Positions 11,268 through 23,828 are shown, counted from the first letter of the stretch. The stretch is DNA of 64,000 nt from Abelmoschus esculentus (GCA_035048815.1 JAUCBN010000038.1:15624501-15688500); one strand, 5' to 3'. The notes: generated from the sequence alone by a model not told the origin. Program-made: numbers and translations.

Positions 11268-11395
11268 GGACAAATTATATTATGGGTCATTCTCATCACG
11301 TCATCCATGGGACCAACCAATTAAAAGTATTCATTTAATTATTTTTTCACCTCATCAATTTTACCAAGTGAATCTTCACTAATATTTGTTAGTCT
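11268..11395. repeat. Foldback MITE, partial third copy
   Basis: Only the left arm of the same family is visible ('aaattatattatgggtcattctcatcacgtcatcc ... aagtgaatcttcact'). It stops after the inner arm motif. Confidence 0.6.
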
Positions 11396-12770
11396 TCATC
11401 ACTACGTAAATCATAAACATCTTAAAACAAACAAGAAACAACCAACCAATAAAGAAATTTTGTTTTATTAAATAATATTTGTAAATTTAAATATTAATAC
11501 TAAGGATATGTAATATAATAATTTTTTATATACCGTGTCAATAATATTCATCATTTTTGCATCATCATCACAATCTTTTTTAATAGTGGAGAAAGTATTA
11601 TTCCTTCAAAAAGTTTCTTTATCATTAATAAATAAAAATTACATTATAGAATAATGTGAAATATAAAATCTATTATTATATATGTATATATATTTTAAAA
11701 CTAAATGTGGATTTTTACTAAATAGGTAAATGGGTCTGGGTCCAATTTGAATTTTAGTGTCAGATTCGGATCTGGATCCGTATTTTAATAAGAAGATCTA
11801 AATCTGGTCAAGATCCATCAAGTCTAAAATTTTAGGATCCAGACCCTATAAAACAGATATGGATCTATGAATTCGGATCGAGTCCAGGATCCATTATGAA
11901 CCTACTCGTGCTAGATGTGATTTATCCCATGGCAAAAATAGGTGCCTAAATTATACATTTTTTCTGGAATAGGTACCTAATATTTTTTGTTTAAAATAGG
12001 TGTAAAAAATTTTGTTCTTATTCTTTACTTTATTCACAACACATTATTAATACGAGACTTTATCCAATGGAGGTATTTATCGTTCGAATCTTAAAGGAGT
12101 TATTGAAAATAATTTGTTACTAACATGAATCAAAGATAAGTTATTCTTCCTCTATTGTATATTAATTATTGATTATTTTTCTCTCTTGATCTTTAACTTG
12201 ATTTTTAATTTTTGAAAACTCATTGATTATTTAGTGTTTGTGTAGTGATAGGGTGACTCAATTACCATGGTTCTAGTCGATAATTCGCGAAAAAGAATTT
12301 AATAAGATATTGATGACTAAATCTAACATAGATTCAACTTAGCTTGGAAAATCCGATATGTTTTACTTATTTATCTCGATATAGTGAATAATTAATTATT
12401 CTCAAATTAAGGGATGGTTGTTCAAAGCATGAAATTATCATGCATTTAAAATACAATGACATATATAGATAATGTTTTGCATCTATTAATTTGATATTTT
12501 TTGTCTTTAGTTATGACCAATATTTATTTTGATGGTGAAAGTTTGTATTTTTAATTGTTTTTAATATTACATAATATTGAAACAAATATTTAACCTTTAA
12601 TTAATTAATTAATTATTATGTTCTCTGTTATGTTGGTTTAATCCGAGTATATTGGTTGGACATCCAGTTCTGCGGGGCTACTGGTCTCAAAGGATGTTCT
12701 TTTTAAAGGACCTTGTGAACTGGTTTAACAATGTCGCGTATGAGGATTAAATTTTTGTTCCTTGTATGTG

Positions 12771-12793
12771 TATATATATATATATATATATAT
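12771..12793. repeat. (TA)n microsatellite
   Basis: A short run of about 11 TA dinucleotides. The equivalent site in the second copy (25198-25262) has expanded to about 32. Confidence 0.85.
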
Positions 12794-12945
12794 TGGTCGA
12801 TCTCAATTACTATATAATAGTATGAATGTTATAAAGTCTATATTTGCTTAAAAACAATATTTTTTTTGTCAAAAAAATCGAATATTGACTTCTCCCAAGT
12901 TTAAGTTACGAAAATCGTCTTGATCTAAGAATTTTTATGGGAGGC

Positions 12946-13150
12946 ATTCCCTGAAGTAAATGCATGCATGATACTTATTCCATACAATTATTGGATTTAT
13001 GTCATTCCTTGAAGTGAATGCAAGCATGATGTTTATTTCATGCGATTATTAGATTTATGATATTCCATGAAGTGAATGCAAGCATGATTTTTATTCAATG
13101 CGATTATTGAATTTGTTTCATTCCTTGAAATAAATACAAACATGATAATT
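12946..13150 (+). repeat. Four 58-bp tandem units within the copia gag remnant
   Basis: Each unit begins ATTCC-TGAAGT-AATGCA and ends with 'ttattcatgcgattattgaattt'. The repeats are shared with 25413-25620, so they pre-date the duplication. Further single versions of the motif occur at 13304, 25772 and 28002. Confidence 0.75.
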
Positions 13151-13621
13151 CAATATATGGTTAGTGAATAAAACTCAGTTATGTGTTAGAATATCATTGA
13201 TGAGGATATGTTAGAAAAATATACTTCACTTTTCACACATTAATGTTGTCCTGTAGACACAATATCGTGAAAAATGTTTTAAATACCAATTAGTCTTACC
13301 TTTATTCCCTGAAGTGAATATGATATTTTATAGGAGAAAGAATAAATGTCACATTAGTAATTGTGATCGTGATTGAGGTCATAAAATAATCATTGATAAG
13401 ATGATTCTTTTGAGAAAACTTATATCGATTAGAAGTGGAATCATAAGGATGACAAGAATGATAGAGATCATATCAAAATCTTTATGTAATCAATGCGATG
13501 ATACAAACCATTGGAATTGTACTTGTCAAACATCGAAATATTATGGACTTTATTCATAATCATGAATGATAAATGAAAGAAAATATGATCAGATTTTCAG
13601 TGAAAATAATTATGGCGTTGT

Positions 13622-13978
13622 AGAGTCGCGATGCGACGACTAACAATCACTGGAGGATTATAACAGTGACCAAATAGTTAATGGATAGTACCCAGATTTA
13701 GGTTAGGGGAAGCCGAAAAATATAGAGGTGATTGTATAGTCGAGACAGACAATCGGAGACGATGATCGGTGGTTCGCAAGTATATTTCTAGGTGATCGAT
13801 GAACAGTTAGAGTCGGTTGACGAATGGTGGTTGAAGATTGGACGAAGACAAGTATATTATTTTATCAACGGTGTTTTTCGTGCTCTTTAAAGAACACGAA
13901 AAACACAAAAAAAAATCATAATTTTTGATCCATTTGAAGCATTTTCTAGGAAGTTTGGTGTTTTTATTTAGAGAATAG
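13622..13978. other. Spacer holding a 36-bp near-perfect palindrome
   Basis: No gene is recognised. The sequence is relatively GC-richer than its surroundings ('cgatgcgacgactaac', 'gacgatgatcggtgg'). At 13871-13906 lies a palindrome with arms GTGTTTTTCGTG / CACGAAAAACAC and centre TCTTTAAAGA; 17 of 18 pairs match. The region originally continued at 19815, after the copia insertion. Confidence 0.6.
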
Positions 13979-14425
13979 TGTTGGATTAAAATTCAATAAT
14001 AGTGGGCACATATGTATAATGTATATTGCTATTATAAAATTTAACACGTAATTAAGTGACCAATTATGTTACACGTGTTATAGGTATTAAATTATCATGG
14101 AATTAAAAGTGTAGATACCATAAGGTATATTTAAAATTTGATGAGGGGCAGAGTTATAAATACTTTAGAGTTGGTTATTAAATCAACTATATAAAGGGGT
14201 TATGGTCCCCAAGAATTAGGTTAACTTGCATATCTCTTTTCCCCGTCTGAGAGTTGTGCCGCAAGAGAAAACCTAACTTCTTGGAAGATCAAACCCTCTA
14301 GAAAATCTTCATCATTTAATTCAGGTACGCTTCCGCATTCAGTTTATTTATTTTATTATTCTTGATGATTTGACATGTATAGATCTTGGGTTTATATTCG
14401 TATCGAATATATTTTAATTCTAACA
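13979..14425 (+). repeat. 5' LTR of the copia element
   Basis: 447 bp. It contains a TATA box (CTATATAAAGG, about 14188-14198), followed by a leader beginning near 'ccccaagaattagg'. It is the reference copy lacking the 22-bp duplication seen in the 3' LTR. Confidence 0.92.
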
Positions 14426-14427
14426 AG

Positions 14428-14439
14428 TGGCATCAGTGC
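14428..14439 (+). other. Primer-binding site, initiator-Met tRNA type
   Basis: TGGCATCAGTGC lies two bases after the LTR. It differs at two positions from the usual plant copia site TGGTATCAGAGC. Confidence 0.75.
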
Positions 14440-16700
14440 CAAAATCATGTCGAATCATTAAGATCATAAGTTTTTGGTTTTAATTTATTGTTATGATCTA
14501 AAATTATACATAATTTTATGGACTATTTACTTCGATATGGTTTTATATTTAATCGTATGAAATTAAATTATATATCTGTCGTATTTTAAGAACAAATCAA
14601 TTTAATTTGTTTTCTATGATTTTATTTTGGGTTTTTGCCAATCTGGTTGTTTTTTATTTTCCAATGGTTTAACATTCATTGTTTTACGATAAATATATAT
14701 TTCCGTGGATTTAGTTTGATTTTACGTCCATGAGTTTGAATCGATTAATTAAGAAATCATAGAAATCAATCTAGATTTATACGAAGATTAGGTTTTGTCT
14801 GCATAAAAATTTATTTTTTTTTGGGTTGCTATTAATTGGAAATTAAATTTTAAGTTTGGATTCCAATTATTTCGATAATAACATATTTGCTTTATTTTTA
14901 TGAAATATATATTTTTAAATATATTTTATTTAAATTATATGTTTAATTTGGTTTGATCAAAATTTTAGTTTTGATCATTGGTATTAAGCTAAATTTGGTT
15001 AGATCAAAATTTTCGTTTTGATCGTTAATAATAAAGAAAAATATAATTAATTTCGGCTTTGTCATGATAAATTTATCATGATTCAAAAAAAATTATATTC
15101 AGGTTAGCTATTAAAGCTTTATATTCGGTTTATGTCTATTAAGTTATGATTGAATGATCTTTTGACATGTTACTTTTAAAGTATATTGTTACTTTATGTA
15201 ATTTACTTGGTTAACATATTCAGTATTTAGTTTTGATCATGTGTTATTTTGGATTATAGAATATATATTTGGTATTGATATATTCAATTCGGTTTGATCA
15301 AAAATTTATTTTTAATTATTATATTATTATGATTATATTAAAGTTTCAAGTAATTATTATACGAATTACTCACTTGTATGATATTTTTGTATTTTGTTTT
15401 TAGTTAAAGATTAAATGTTTTGATCTAATTTAGTTTTAGTAAAAACATATTTAAAGAATTTTTGAAGAACAGTCAAAGATTTCGGTTATTTGGATTTTGA
15501 TAGCCCCATCAAGACAACCTTAATTTGATGTATTTTGAAAACTCAAGTGTTATTAGAAATTTCAACTTTGACTATTATAAATATTAAGTTTGAATATTGG
15601 TATATTTATTTTATATATTTTAAGATAAATTAATTGAAGCATTAAGTCACCAAAGTGATCTTTATTGTAGAAATCATTTTATTTTAAAATACAGAAGGTT
15701 TTGTGCATATAATTCAGTTTATGCTAATATTAATCGGCCCAAAGGAAGATTAATAATTAGTAATGTTACATGTGCATCTGTGGTAATAAACATGTGATAA
15801 TTATTCAGTTTTATATGTGAACAATAAATCGGCCCAAAGGAAGATTTTTGTTTAACATATTCTTATTATCAATGTTTGATTACTACATCAATATATCACT
15901 TACAAATTAATATTTTTTAAATGTTATTGGAGTGTTCGATATCTTGTGATGAAGTTACCTTTATTCAAATTTATTATTACTTTGGTTATCTTTTATCTTG
16001 AGTAAAAGATAAAATTAAGAAAAATATTTTGAAACAATTAAATTCATATTTTTGGCTTCGGATATCTAATATTTTAATAGATTAATTGAAACATAATATC
16101 GCCAAAGTGACCGCTTTTGTGTAGATTAGTTTATTTAAAATATTAAGATAATTATAGTCTTTGTAATTCATGCGTTTATTAATTGACCCAAAGGAAAATT
16201 AATATTTGACGAATTACAATGACAATTGTGGCAATAAATGTGTGACAATTATATGGTATTTTATGTGAACAATACATTAGTCCAAAGATTAATCTATTGT
16301 TTGACATAGTTTATTGTCAATGTTTGATTGCTACAACAAGAGTACCGCTTACAGTTAATATTACTGTCCAAAGACTTGATATTAATGTTGTGCTTGGTAT
16401 CTTAAGGGGAACTAGCTATTATTTTGAATTTATTGTTTACCGATGGATATTTATGTGAGCTTGTTTATTTACTTATTTTTGTTCTATCTTTAGGTATTTT
16501 ATCTTTGTTATAATATTTGTTGAATACATTCTACACTTATGTTTAGTGAAATTAATTTCAAGGAATAGAAAAGACACTTATATATAGTATTTAGTGGTAT
16601 GAACATAGAACTTGCACTAAGTAAATAACAACTTGCACCTCTCACGGCGGTAAGCATTCATAAATAAGTTTTTGAGAGGTGAGTTTATTCAAGTTGCATA
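14440..16700 (+). other. Long non-coding leader of the copia element with internal duplication
   Basis: About 2.2 kb separates the primer site from recognisable gag. Within it, 15640-15900 and 16090-16330 are diverged direct repeats, each holding 'ccaaagtgatc', paired 'cggcccaaaggaagatt' motifs and 'gtgaacaataaat'. No protein is recognised. Confidence 0.55.
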
Positions 16701-16799
16701 AGTCTAATGATCATAATATATAATATTTTAGAAACTTTTAAGAGCAGAAATCTAAAGAAATTATTCATACAAAGGGTTTTTTTGATAAAAAAATTACTA

Positions 16800-17100
16800 A
16801 TTTTGTTTAAGATTAACATGACATCAATTTTGGTTTATTTGATGACTATGAAGTATAAGGATCAAGGAAATGTGAGGGAGTATATTATATTGCTTCAAAA
16901 CTTAAGGCACATAAGATCAAACTTTATAACAATTATTTGTTCTTATAATTTTAGTATAGCTTCCTATACAGTTTAACTAATTCAAAATTAGTTACAATTA
17001 TTAAAGGAGAAATAAACTTCAAATGAGATTATTTCTCATTGTGTTAAAGAGGAAAAAAAGTTGAAGCATTATAATTATAAAAATACTCAACCAGTTAGTG
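16800..17100 (+). pseudogene. Copia Gag (UBN2-type) remnant
   Basis: A reading frame at 16707-16976 includes MKYKDQGNVREYI, close to the conserved 'Y.G.GNVREYI' of plant copia Gag. After a stop, further Gag sequence follows (ISHCVKEEKKLKH, about 17030-17075). Stops and shifts prevent a full product. Family role: Gag forms the cytoplasmic particle in which reverse transcription takes place. Confidence 0.65.
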
Positions 17101-17879
17101 CTTTTTGGTTAGTGTCTCTAAGAATAAGGGCAATAAAAAATATATATTAGAATAAAGTTGCTAAAGGTCTTGCTCCTAAGGAATAACAGTAAGGTATAAA
17201 GTGTTGATTCTTTTGTATAAGCTAGGATACATGTAAAAAAAATTAAACTTCAAAAGTAAGCAATTATTTAGGCTATTTTTGAGTGATCTATGGTCTGTAA
17301 ATTTTATGACCCCACAATTAAAATTATTTTAATGAGAGATTTATAACATTTTTAGGATGTTGAGTTTAGAGGGAGAATAAGGTTAGATACATTGGTTTTA
17401 AGGAGGAATTGGATATTAATTTAATTCTTACTATCACTTTTCACGATGTTTAAGTTTTAACACCTATCATTAATAAAAAGTGAATCAAGTACATCAACAA
17501 AACAATGTTGAACAACTCTCATTCAAGATAAGGTAATTATTTTTTAGAAGAACAAACTCAACAACCTAAAAAAATGTGTCTTTAAAGATATCCATGAGAG
17601 GAAACTCATGGATAAGGTAATTATTTTTTAGAAGAACAAACTCAACAACCTAAAAAAAAATGTGTCTTTAAAGATATCCATGAGAGGAAAGAAAAATACA
17701 ATTGAGGATTATTACTTAGTATTTCATCAAGAAAATAAAGGTAATAATGGAATGATAAAAGACAACCTGATCAGTTTCTTTTATCAAACCATAAATATTT
17801 GAACTCTCAAAAGTGGATTGATGTTATTCAAAAGAGTATAATTTTATACAAGGCAATAAAGTTTAAGAACTTGTCGCAT

Positions 17880-18160
17880 TACCTTAAGGTACAAACCAAT
17901 TGATTGTAAATTAATATTTAAAACCAAGAGGGATGTAAATGATAATTTGGACAAGTATAAGGATTGTCTTGTATCTAAAGGATATACTCCTAAAAGAAGA
18001 CATTGATTTTGTGGAGACTTTCTCTCAAGTTATACTGAAAGACTCTTTCAAAATAATTTGACACTTATTGCTTTTAATCTTGAGCTACATAAGATGGATG
18101 TTAAGCTTGTGTTTTTCAATGATAATATTGAATAAATTAATTATATGGTATAATCATTGA
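17880..18160 (+). pseudogene. Copia reverse transcriptase remnant
   Basis: Across several frames one can read IFKTKRDVNDNLDKYKDCL, VSKGYTPK, DFVETFS and then LELHKMDVKLVFFNDNIE. These are the consecutive fingers/palm motifs of copia reverse transcriptase, of the 'KTKRD..G...RYKARLVAKG ... ELHQMDVKTAFLNG' kind. The order is right but at least three frame breaks are present. Nothing downstream to the 3' LTR is clearly readable beyond traces of the RNase H region. Confidence 0.7.
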
Positions 18161-19340
18161 TTTGTGTCTAATGATACAAAATTAATGATATGTAAATTAA
18201 AGATATCCATATATGAGCTTAAGTTTAACTCTCATTAATAAAATTATAAATTTTATATTGATTATCTCATTCGATTTTGAGATAAATTTGGTTGAAAATT
18301 GTATATATTATAAGTTCAGTGGGAGTAAATCAAGTGAAACTCATATTACTAAAGAAGATATTTTTTCAGTGTCCTACAAGTAACCTTGAAATTTGTAGAA
18401 TACAAAAGATTCTATAATTTACTGAGAATCTAATTTATGCTTAAGTATGTATGTATTTGGATATTGCGTACATTATTAGAATGTTAGACAGATATTTAAG
18501 TAAATCTAATATGAATTGTTGGATAGCAGCAAATAGAGTTATGAAATGACTTTAGAGAACAAAATTTATACGCTCACATATCGAAGTTCTGGTAAGTTAG
18601 AGATCATCAAGTTTACAGGCTTCAATTCTACTAGAATATTGATGTAAAAGACTCTGTCACATGAACTGCTAAATATAGATTGAATAAAAAGACCACTTTA
18701 GTTATTTTGTGACAATAAATATGCATTATTTATTCTATAAACAATAGGAATACTTTAAAATTTTAGTTCCTAGTTGTTAAAGAAAATTCAGAGTGTTTGT
18801 GTGTCTATAGAGCATGTTGGTTCAAACTCCATAATTGCGCGCTTATTGAGAAACTATCACCCTAGGTCTTTCATGAGCACACTACTCATATTGGTATAAT
18901 GTTATTTAAGTATATTCAATTTTAGTGGGAGTTTGTAATTTTGATAAATGCTCATTCGTTTTAGACACAATTTTGGTTACTTTAGTTTAAGGTTAATTTC
19001 TGCAGAAATAAAGTTATTTTGGTTTATGCACACTTTGAATTCAGTAAAGTTTGAACTCACTAAAGTTTAGGAGGACCAGTTGGAAATAGGTATGTTCGGT
19101 TCACATTTACATGTAATTTTTATGCTACGCATACATGATTGATCTATGTCATTTGATTATGTTTTTATACATGACCATTGATGGGTCCAATCATGATCGA
19201 TATGATGAAAACTGCTTTGATCCTATATGAATATAATTGATGGACGAGATTGTTTTATAATACCTATTATATGATAATAAATTTTTGAGCTCATAAGGTT
19301 ATACATTTGTCAAGAAACATATGTTGCCCAAGTGGGAGAT

Positions 19341-19809
19341 TGTTGGATTAAAATTCAATAATAGTGGCCACATATGTATAATGTATATTGCTATTATAAA
19401 ATTTAACACGTAATTAAATGACCAATTATGTTACACGTATTATAGGTATTAAATTATCATGGAATTAAAAGTGTAGATACCATAAAATGTATTTATAATT
19501 TGATGAGGGGCAGAGTTATAAATACTTTAGAGTTGGTTATTAAATCAACTACTAGTTGGTTATTAAATCAACTATATAAAGGGTTATGGTCCCCAGGAAT
19601 TAGGTTAACTTGCATATCTCTTTTCCCTGTCTGAGAGTTGTGCCGCAAGAGAAAACCTAACTTCTTGGAAGATCAAACCCTCTGGAAAATCTTCATCATT
19701 TAATTCAGGTATGCTTCCGCATTCAGTTTATTTATTTTATTATTCTTGATGATTTGACATGTATAGATCTTGGGTTTATATTCGTATCGAATATATTTTA
19801 ATTCTAACA
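19341..19809 (+). repeat. 3' LTR of the copia element
   Basis: 469 bp. It is 22 bp longer than the 5' LTR because of a tandem duplication of the 'agttggttattaaatcaact' segment at about 19530-19572. Otherwise it is nearly identical. Confidence 0.92.
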
Positions 19810-19814
19810 AATAG

Positions 19815-20497
19815 AGATGAGAAGAAAGAGATTAGATAGAGAAAATTGAGGATAAAAGCTTAATTTTAAGTTTTTATAGCCTCCTAAAATGGTGTAGTTT
19901 TGATACCGGGTATGTGATGATCTGCGAAAATGATACAGGTCGGGTGGGTAGATCCACACCCCAATCTTTCTTTTTTTCATAATCTGAGCATCATACTTTT
20001 CTTATCTTTTAATCATGTCCTTAATCACACTAAATTTGACCTCAAGCCTTGTGTTTTCTCTTAATTTAGACCCCGGATATATTTAATTAAACTCCTAAGT
20101 TTGCATTTTCCCCAATTTAGTCTTAAACTTTTTTATTGGACCTAGGGTGTAAAATTAGTTCAATTTATCCCATAATATTTCTTATTTGAACCTTATAGTT
20201 TTATTCCCTTTTCGATTAGGCCACCAATACTGTTAATTAGGCCTTGAACTTTGAATACTTCATATTTTGGTCATCATTTTCAACAATTGGGCTTAAGGTT
20301 GTTCAATTAGTACAATCTAGTCACATTGGGCTTTGTAATTGGACATCTAATTCTATAATATTTCCAATTTGGTCACAAGTATAATAAAGATTAATTGTTT
20401 GTTTGCAATTACTTATAATTTAGTCACTGATTTTAATTATTTTAAATTATTTAATGAATGTTTGATTGTCATTCCATATAAGTTACATATTAGATAA
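19815..20497. other. AT-rich spacer
   Basis: This continues the sequence interrupted at 13978. It is made of short 'atttagtc/ccttaattt' type segments typical of decayed LTR ends. No gene, tRNA or intact repeat is recognised. Confidence 0.4.
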
Positions 20498-22016
20498 TTA
20501 ATTACAAATATATTAGTTACTTAATTAGAGAAGTTTAGATTAAATCTCTTTAATTAAATAATTAATTAGAGTTAGATAATTATAATAATTTAGTGAGTGT
20601 TAAATAAAAAATATAAAAGTCCATAATCGAGTAGTTTCTTAATGGACCTAGAAGTTATTCAAGGATTTCTAAACAGAATATTCGATGCACATTATCACAT
20701 TAGAATTAATTAAATAGTTAGAACCTAATTAGTATTAGAACTTAAACAATTAGATTAAATTAGATAATTGAAAATTATTTTCAAAATTCAAATATGGATG
20801 ATGCTCTAATTCAACTGGGTGTTGTTACATGAATTTTGAGTTATATAATATTCGAATAATAAATAAAATTTTAGATTCAAATAGTTTAAGGACTTAAAAT
20901 ATACAAGACCATAATTAATTATGCTTAATTCCTCCTGTATAGATGATATTTTTTTGGAATATAAATAGGGATACCCTAATGTAACTATGTGTTTCTATTT
21001 TCAACTTGAATCAAAAGAATCTTTTCTATACAAAAAGAATATTTTATATTTTTAATATAAGCTCGATTAATAATTAAGGATAAAATTATATTCGAATTAT
21101 CATAATTAAATTGCCAAATATGCCACACAAAATATGATGTACCGATAAAAAACGCTTGTGGGATGCTAATCCTTCTCCATGCATAATCGAATCTCGAACC
21201 TAATTTTTCAAAGATGAGTCTTTGGTTTGTTTTTATGTTGTTCGGTCTAGAAAAGTGACCGGTAGCGATTTTAAATATTTTTCAAATTCAAATAACGGGT
21301 AAATTTTGATTTTTCATGGATTAAAAATAAGTTTTAATTTTTGTAATTAATTAACGAAAAATTCATTTTAACCCTAAAAACCTTAATTTTAAGATTAATG
21401 GTTAAAAACTACAAAATGTAAATTTTTAAGATAATCGTCAGGCTATTTTTACACTCGGTTTAAAAGTGATAAGGACAAGCTGAACAATGAAAAGCTTCAT
21501 CAGCACGAAAGAATCAATATACTGAGATGTGGGCTTCATCAGTATAAAAGAATCAATATACTGAGATGTGGACTTCATCCAATGGTGGAAGAGAAAGATC
21601 AAAGAGAGAAATTAAAAGAATTTTTTTTTAATTCGTGAGTTTCAGGATAACTTTTGGCTAAATAAAGGTCAAAAACAGATTTAAGGGGACGAGATAAAGT
21701 AACTAGTATAATTTGACATTGAACGACCGCTATTTACGTTTTATGTCTAAATTTTAGTTACAAAATTTTAATTTTTAGAGTAAAATTTAGTATAAAAAAG
21801 TTTAATGTCTAAGCTTTGAGTAAATTAAACGTTCTAAAAATTGAATGATCAAAATAGATTTAAGAATAAAATTAAATAATAATTTACCTTAGAATATACA
21901 TATGCATCAATATTAAATTTTTGAAAATTATAGTAAAAAATTATGGGCGATAGCAATATTAGTTTACTATCATATGGTCCTTAAAATGAAAGTAAGTGAT
22001 TAGCAGATAAAAGGGA
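20498..22016 (+). repeat. Repeat B1: second copy of A1
   Basis: Direct repeat of 1-2290 without the Mutator-type MITE; the empty target is at 21020-21028. Homology ends close to 'agcagataaaag' (22016), the equivalent of about 2287 in copy 1. Confidence 0.8.
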
Positions 22017-22699
22017 AAATTCTGAGGAACATTGATTATGGGAAAAAATCTTTAAATATTGATCTCTGATTAGATGATTAATTTTATTTATTAATTTAAA
22101 TTTAAAATTAAATAATATTTTATAAATTTAAATATTAATATTAAGATTATGTAATATAATAATTTTTTTATATACCGTGTCAATAATATTCACCATTTTT
22201 GCATCATCATTACAATCTTCTTTAGTAGTGGAGCAAGCATGTGTTCCTTCAAAAAGTTTCTTTATCATAAATAAATGAAAATTACATTATAGAATATGTG
22301 AAATATAAAATCTATTATTATATATTTATATATATTTTAAAACTAAAGGTGTTTTTTTTTTTAATAAATAGGTAAATGGGTTTGTGTTCATGTTTAAATT
22401 TTAGTGTCAGATTCGGACTTGGATTCGTATTTTAATAAGAAGATCCAGATCTGGTCAAGATCCATCAAATCTAAAATTTTAGGATCCAAACTCTATAAAA
22501 CAGATCTGGATCTATGAATTCGGATCGAGTCCAGGATCCATTGTCATCCCTACACGTGCCAGATGTGATTTATCCCATGACAAAAATAGGTGCCTAAATT
22601 ATATATTTTTTCTGGAATAGGTACCTAATATTTTTTGTTTAAAATAGGTGTCAAAAATTTTATTCCGTTAATGTTTTAAGGTAAAACCTTTAAAAATTT

Positions 22700-23490
22700 T
22701 TGCTTAACTCAAAAATAGGACTCAAGCTATACATTTTTTTGAGATAGATACCAAATAATTTTTTTTAACTAAAATAGGTATATAAAATTTTATTTCGTTA
22801 GTGTTTTAAGATAACACCATTTAAAAAATTATCAATCAATCATAATTTAACATGTTTTATTTTAATTCTTTTATAAATAAAGTAAAAAATAATTTTGAAA
22901 AAAATCTACCCAAATTTCTAAAATCTCAAAATTGACACAAATAGTGTTATCGGTATTTCCGTCAGATTTCGTTATTGCCTGAGGTCATCGCTCGATGCTC
23001 GTATTCTCAATCACACATCGTCGATAACTAAGGAGATGTATTATAATCGGATATTAAACGACTCGAGCCTTTCATGTTTGTTGTTCGACATTTGATTGAA
23101 ATTACTCCCGCCAATTATTAACAATGGGTGTTTGAAAAAATTGGTGATGAACTAAAACAATGTCCACGACGGGGTCTGACATGGTAATCAATGGTGACAG
23201 AGGCATCAATTTTAGTTTAAGGTTTGAGTTTTTTAAAGATTTTGAAACTATTTTATAATTTTTAAAAAATTTAAAATATTATTTAAATTAATTTATTTTA
23301 TTTTCTATTTAATTTTAAAATAAAATTAAAAGTTATATGTCAATCTATTATTGGGTAATGAATTTTTTAACGGTATTCTTTTAAAACACTAACAAAATAA
23401 AATATTAGACACCTATTTTAACTAAAAAATATTAGGCACCTATCTCAGAAAAATAATATAGTTTGGGGACTTGTTTATGAGTTAAGCCTT
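22700..23490. mobile_element. Non-autonomous TIR element
   Basis: Sequence at 22702-22850 ('cttaactcaaaaatagg ... aggtatataaaattttatttcgttagtg') is repeated inverted at 23340-23490 ('cactaacaaaataaaatattagacacctatttt ... ttatgagttaag'). The arms are about 140 bp and the interior has no recognisable protein. A partial relative of the arm also occurs just outside (22575-22690) and at 11930-12000. I cannot fix the target duplication with confidence. Confidence 0.55.
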
Positions 23491-23828
23491 TAATTAAATT
23501 CGATTTAAGTTTCAAACCTTTCCATCATTTAAAAGAAACGTATATATTTGATATCGATTTTCGGACATGATAAAGATGCTAAATCTTCTCTATATGTAAT
23601 TAATTCCCGAATCCAAAAAAATCTATGATTTATTTTTCTGGTTTCCAACATACTATATTGATCGATGACGACCCAACAGTTTTTTAATCATTATTCAATA
23701 ATTTATAACTTTTCATTTTTAACATAAAAAATAATTCCTCGATTTTAAAATATTTTTCTTCAAAAATATTAACCAACCTTCAAATTTTATTATGTTTTTT
23801 TTTTCAAAAAGGGTAGCTACAAAGATCG

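Larger units (their letters stand above)
11450..13621 (+). repeat. Repeat A2: decayed copia 5' region and gag fragment, copy 1
   Basis: This block is repeated at 22100-27603, where it continues into copia pol; here it stops at about 13621. Around 12010-12060 a copia-like LTR end and primer region can be made out ('ttctttactttattcacaaca'). Four 58-bp tandem units start at 12946, 13004, 13062 and 13120, each encoding a version of FPEVNA-like Gag sequence. At 13490-13540 a zinc-knuckle remnant is readable (QCDDTNHWNCTC). All frames are interrupted. This copy retains the unoccupied AGATT target (13591) of the solo LTR found in copy 2. Confidence 0.7.
13979..19809 (+). mobile_element. Ty1-copia retrotransposon with ruined interior
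   Basis: The LTRs at 13979-14425 and 19341-19809 begin TGTTGGATTA and end TCTAACA. They are flanked by identical 5-bp repeats AATAG (13974-13978 and 19810-19814). A primer site resembling initiator-Met tRNA (TGGCATCAGTGC, 14428-14439) follows the 5' LTR, and a purine tract (AAGTGGGAGAT, 19330-19340) precedes the 3' LTR. Gag and reverse-transcriptase remnants are recognisable but full of stops. By eye the LTRs differ at only about a dozen positions plus one 22-bp duplication. Confidence 0.92.

Noticed and set aside
12946..13150. Regular repeats considered as a CRISPR-like array
   Set aside because: The repeats are contiguous 58-bp tandem units in a plant retrotransposon, without alternating unique spacers or cas genes.
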